Assembly (NCBI RefSeq): GCF_000187745.1
Contig: NZ_GL732486.1
Location: 763,415-827,414 of the forward strand
DNA from: Streptococcus sp. M334
GTDB lineage: Bacteria; Bacillota; Bacilli; Lactobacillales; Streptococcaceae
DNA: 64,000 nucleotides
Direction of reading: 5' to 3'
Shown here piece after piece: positions 62,101 through 64,000 of the stretch. Numbering within the stretch: position 1 is the first letter of the stretch; each line of letters starts with the position of its first letter. The translations under genes were made by a program, and so were the position numbers. Under the pieces are notes generated by a model. It did not search any database, was not told the DNA's origin, and worked only from the letters and a program-made list of their open reading frames with translations.

Positions 62101-64000
62101 CGTTGACATAAGCACGTTCAACGTAGCCTTTCCAGTTTTCACCAACAATACCTGATAAATATTGACCACCAGTACCAACAGATGTAACATTTCCGATAAA
62201 CGCCACATTGACTAATCTACCACCACTGTCAATTTTATCAATAAATCCAGACACCCAATCACGACCAACTACGTTACCAGTAACTTTAACATTTTCAATA
62301 GTTGTTCCACCTTTAATGACATTAGCGATTGGTGCTACTTGATTATCCCCTGGCATATTAATATTTACATTAGCTAAGTTAATATCATGGATGTATCCAC
62401 CTTGAATATTTCCAAATAATGGACGAGTTGTATTATGGATTGAATAACGTCCACCATCAACACTTGATAACTTACCTTTAAATACAGATGTAACATAAGA
62501 TTTTCCATTAGGTTTTACGTTTGCTGCATTAAGGTCTGCACCAAGTTTAAATTCACCATTAGGGTTAGCTTGCATGTCTTTTACAAGTTCGTTGAAGCTA
62601 TAGTAAACATTACCTTCTTTTAATTTTTGTTTTTCGAAGTAATGAACATACTCGTTTGCCAATTTAGAAGCATCTGTGTGTTGAACTAAATCAGGAGCTG
62701 TTGCAGTAATTTTGTATAAAGTTTTTCCGTCTTTTTCTACTTCTTCAATCTTATCAACAGCCAGTCTTGTAACTTTGTTGTCGTGAGTTGTAACTCGTAG
62801 GTAGAGTGGAGCAAGATCAGCTGGTTTTTCTGTCAGTAAACTAGTGTCTGTTTCAACACCAGCATCATCCACGCTCATCAAGCTTGTTTCTTTGATGTTC
62901 TTGATTTCAACTTTTTTGAGGTCAATTCTTAGCGGTTCTTCTTTCAGAACTTCTTCCTCATCACCCTCACCACGGTCATAAACCATCTTCGTTTCAAGTT
63001 TATAATCTTTGTAGTACTGTAAGTCTGTCAAAGAAACTGTTAGATTTTCTGGTGAAACATTCAAGGTTTTGACAATCTCATCACCTTTTTTCAGAGTTAG
63101 GGTGATAGATTTAATGGCTGCCTTACTTGGATTTTCCAAATTATAACGAATTTGAGATGATCGTTTCAAATCTTGAACATCAACAAGTGACAAAGTTAAG
63201 ATTGGTTTTTCAAAGTTTTTAGTTCCTAATTTAACGATACGATCTTGGTCTAACTCCAGAACCTGTTCCACAATTTTCGGTGCTTCTTCAGTTTTTAAAC
63301 CTTTGATAGTTTTGTAAGTCTTGGTAACTTTTTTCTGTCCATCTTTTCCTTCTTGGACAGTAACTCTTTCACCTTTTTTCAGTTGGTCATCTTCTTTAAC
63401 AACTTCCTTAAATGGAATCTTTTCAAGACTTTCTTCTACCAGAGTTCCTTCAATTGGTTTTGTCCCACGACTTATTTTTTTAGTGACTGGTTCTTTGATG
63501 ACAGTGGTTGTTGTATTTAAAACTTGGTCAGTCTCAACACCTTCGAGAGTCTTATAAGTCGTTTTGGTAATTTGACTACCCTTTTCTCCATCTTGAACTA
63601 CAGTTTCTTCATCCGTATATTTGGTTGGATCCTCGATAATTTCTGTCCTATAGTCAATCTCAGTAGTAGTTTCTTTCGTAACCGTTCCCTCAGTTACTTT
63701 ATATTCAGGTAACTTTTCTTGAACTAAAGATTCTCCCTCTTTACCAGTTTCTTGAGTGCCTTTGGCTTCAATTTTCCCTGAATATTCTGCTTGTGGATCT
63801 TGAATTAAGGATTCGCCCTCTTTACCTGGTTCTTGGGTGCCTTTGGCTTCAATTTTCCCTGAATATTCTGCTTGTGGATCTTGAACTAAGGATTCGCCCT
63901 CTTTGCCTGGTTCCTGCGTGCCTTTGGCTTCAACCTTGCCAGTATATTCTGCTTGTGGATCTTGAACTAAGGATTCGCCCTCTTTGCCTGGTTCCTGGGT
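59141..64000 (-). CDS. zmpB: M26-family zinc metalloprotease (ZmpB-type), 5' end outside window
   Basis: The open frame covers 1,619 codons and runs off the right edge. Readable from the N-terminal side: 27-residue repeats (TQEPGKEGES...), a G5-like domain (TKETTTEIDYRTEIIEDPTK), M26 N-terminal regions, a beta-helix of GLUG-like repeats (IHNTTRPLFGNIQGG, IANVIKGGTTIENVKVTGNV), and the C-terminal peptidase with HETTH (60160-60146) and a downstream Glu in GTDVEAFAQG. Anchor and signal are at the missing N-terminus. ZmpB is assigned by remembered pabB adjacency in pneumococcus; IgA1 protease and other M26 paralogues share the repeats. Surface-exposed. Confidence 0.85.
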   Translation of the reverse strand, partial: TQEPGKEGESLVQDPQAEYTGKVEAKGTQEPGKEGESLVQDPQAEYSGKIEAKGTQEPGKEGESLIQDPQAEYSGKIEAKGTQETGKEGESLVQEKLPEYKVTEGTVTKETTTEIDYRTEIIEDPTKYTDEETVVQDGEKGSQITKTTYKTLEGVETDQVLNTTTTVIKEPVTKKISRGTKPIEGTLVEESLEKIPFKEVVKEDDQLKKGERVTVQEGKDGQKKVTKTYKTIKGLKTEEAPKIVEQVLELDQDRIVKLGTKNFEKPILTLSLVDVQDLKRSSQIRYNLENPSKAAIKSITLTLKKGDEIVKTLNVSPENLTVSLTDLQYYKDYKLETKMVYDRGEGDEEEVLKEEPLRIDLKKVEIKNIKETSLMSVDDAGVETDTSLLTEKPADLAPLYLRVTTHDNKVTRLAVDKIEEVEKDGKTLYKITATAPDLVQHTDASKLANEYVHYFEKQKLKEGNVYYSFNELVKDMQANPNGEFKLGADLNAANVKPNGKSYVTSVFKGKLSSVDGGRYSIHNTTRPLFGNIQGGYIHDINLANVNINMPGDNQVAPIANVIKGGTTIENVKVTGNVVGRDWVSGFIDKIDSGGRLVNVAFIGNVTSVGTGGQYLSGIVGENWKGYVERAYVNANITGKRAKAAGIVYWSQNGGDNNAVGRDGAIKKSVAKGTINVSDPIKVGGFIGSNHMLGSVEDSVSMMKVNKGNGEIFYGSEDIDDDGGYWSGMRLNRNLVVTGVSEGKSSYNFSKQQHRIKSVSQEEVDAKIATLGITAHDYAISEPVVNLLNNIKPKSDTYKATQDYDASRELAYRNIEKLQPFYNKEWIVNQGNKIPEGSKLLTTEVLSVTGMKDGQFVTDLSDADHIMIHYADKTKEIKAITQKESKVQQVREYSIEGLGDIVYTPNMVVKDRTQLLSNIKAKLASVELDSDEVRKINNNPKMLYMEESFKEVKDNLDALVKALVENEDHQLNTDEAAQRALIKKVEDNKAKIMLALAYLNQYYGIKYNGLNIKNMMTFKPDFYGKNVNVLDRLISFASNGNNLKGDQSHDAFNRALASATAKANLHEFLKYNMELFTSETDMNTWFKNNIADNAYVVEKQSSNPDFANKKHKLYEVINNGHHGRYILPLLNLKKAHMILITTYNTIAFSSFEKYGKNTAEEREAFKKQVDLRAQEQINYLDFWSRLAADNVRNNLLKSENMVPSAIWDNHDVPGLGWVDRMGHTKKGDFAPIREFYGPTDKWHGYNGMGAYAYIFQNPQPQEAVYYIISSMISDFGTSAFTHETTHINDRMAYLGTWRHREGTDVEAFAQGMLQSPSVSNPNGEYGALGLNMAYERQNDGNQIYNYNPNVLNSREKIDHYMKNYNESMMMLDYLEAESVIKKNTGTNDKWFKKIDKKYREKADRNGLVGEPHQWDLVRDLNDDEKNTKLTSIDQLVDGNFATKHGLPGNGHYRTEGFDSAYTVVNMMTGIYGGNTSKSAVGSISFKHNTFRMWGYFGYLDGFLGYASNKYKQESKAAGNVGLGDDFIINKVSNGKFQSLEAWKKAWYHEVHEKAQRGFVEIEIDGQKISTYAQLQTLFDAAVEKDLQGNDFKNTVDLKWKVYKQLLQKSDGFAGDLFTKA
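63758..64000 (-). repeat. 81-bp coding tandem repeats in the M26 protease
   Basis: Three 81-bp units (64000-63920, 63919-63839, 63838-63758) encode TQEPGKEGESLVQDPQAEYT followed by GKVEAKG with few changes (T/S, V/I). A fourth, diverged unit (TQETGKEGESLVQEKLPEYK) follows. More copies may lie beyond the edge. The repeats are nearly identical at DNA level, which suggests recent expansion. Confidence 0.9.

Overview
The window is a low-GC Firmicute chromosome segment from the Streptococcus mitis group (S. pneumoniae, S. mitis and relatives). The evidence is protein-level similarity to pneumococcal SpxB, LctO, CupA/CopA, PgdA and an M26 (ZmpB-type) protease, plus two BOX-type repeats. From memory, the order from the M26 protease (right) to metK (left) follows the pneumococcal chromosome closely. 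Two things differ: copY and lctO are directly adjacent, and pgdA and an S8 protease lie next to metK. A non-pneumococcal mitis-group strain is therefore possible, but the species cannot be settled from the sequence alone.

Layout, left to right. 0-3.1 kb: 5' part of a secreted S8 protease and pgdA (cell surface). 3.2-9.5 kb: metK with a SAM-III (SMK)-type riboswitch, a DEAD-box helicase, a BOX element, an EEP-family hydrolase and the glucose PTS transporter. 9.6-18.1 kb: ftsX/ftsE, prfB with its programmed frameshift, a CBS-ACT protein, an array of 55-bp hairpin repeats and the livJHMGF branched-chain amino acid operon. 18.2-24.6 kb: a YlbG-like protein, clpP with a CtsR box, upp, comEB, a TetR regulator, degV, a flavoprotein, a DUF1697 protein and a MerR/TipAS regulator with an internal start. 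24.9-30.4 kb: an SNF symporter, manA, a SemiSWEET, a small peptide/ABC-transporter locus that looks like a decayed RiPP (modified peptide) cluster, and a VOC protein. 30.7-40.2 kb: spxB, the copY-cupA-copA copper operon, lctO and an amino-acid ABC importer. 40.3-48.8 kb: pyrF-pyrE behind a PyrR attenuator, murD-murG-divIB, typA and an RsuA-type pseudouridine synthase. 48.8-59.1 kb: a rhodanese-like protein, yqgQ, a LysR regulator, an SDR, a frameshifted rnz, an unknown gene, hflX, miaA, a DUF3042 protein, thyA, gki and pabB. 59.1-64 kb: the C-terminal part of a large M26 zinc metalloprotease with 27-residue repeats, running off the right end.

Themes. LctO and SpxB are successive H2O2-producing steps (lactate to pyruvate to acetyl phosphate); both have CcpA-like cre sites upstream, as does ptsG. 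Cell-wall synthesis and division genes (murD, murG, divIB, ftsE, ftsX, pgdA) recur. Several genes (pgdA, the HI0933-type flavoprotein, lysR, yqgQ, pabB and nearly rsuA) have a -10 box only 6-9 nt before the start codon and are predicted to give leaderless or almost leaderless mRNAs.

Best candidates for follow-up are the decayed RiPP locus at 27.97-29.96 kb, the metK riboswitch carrying a 171-nt structured insertion, the nested TipAS-like gene inside the MerR regulator, the 55-bp repeat array with compensatory stem changes, and the single-base deletion in rnz.
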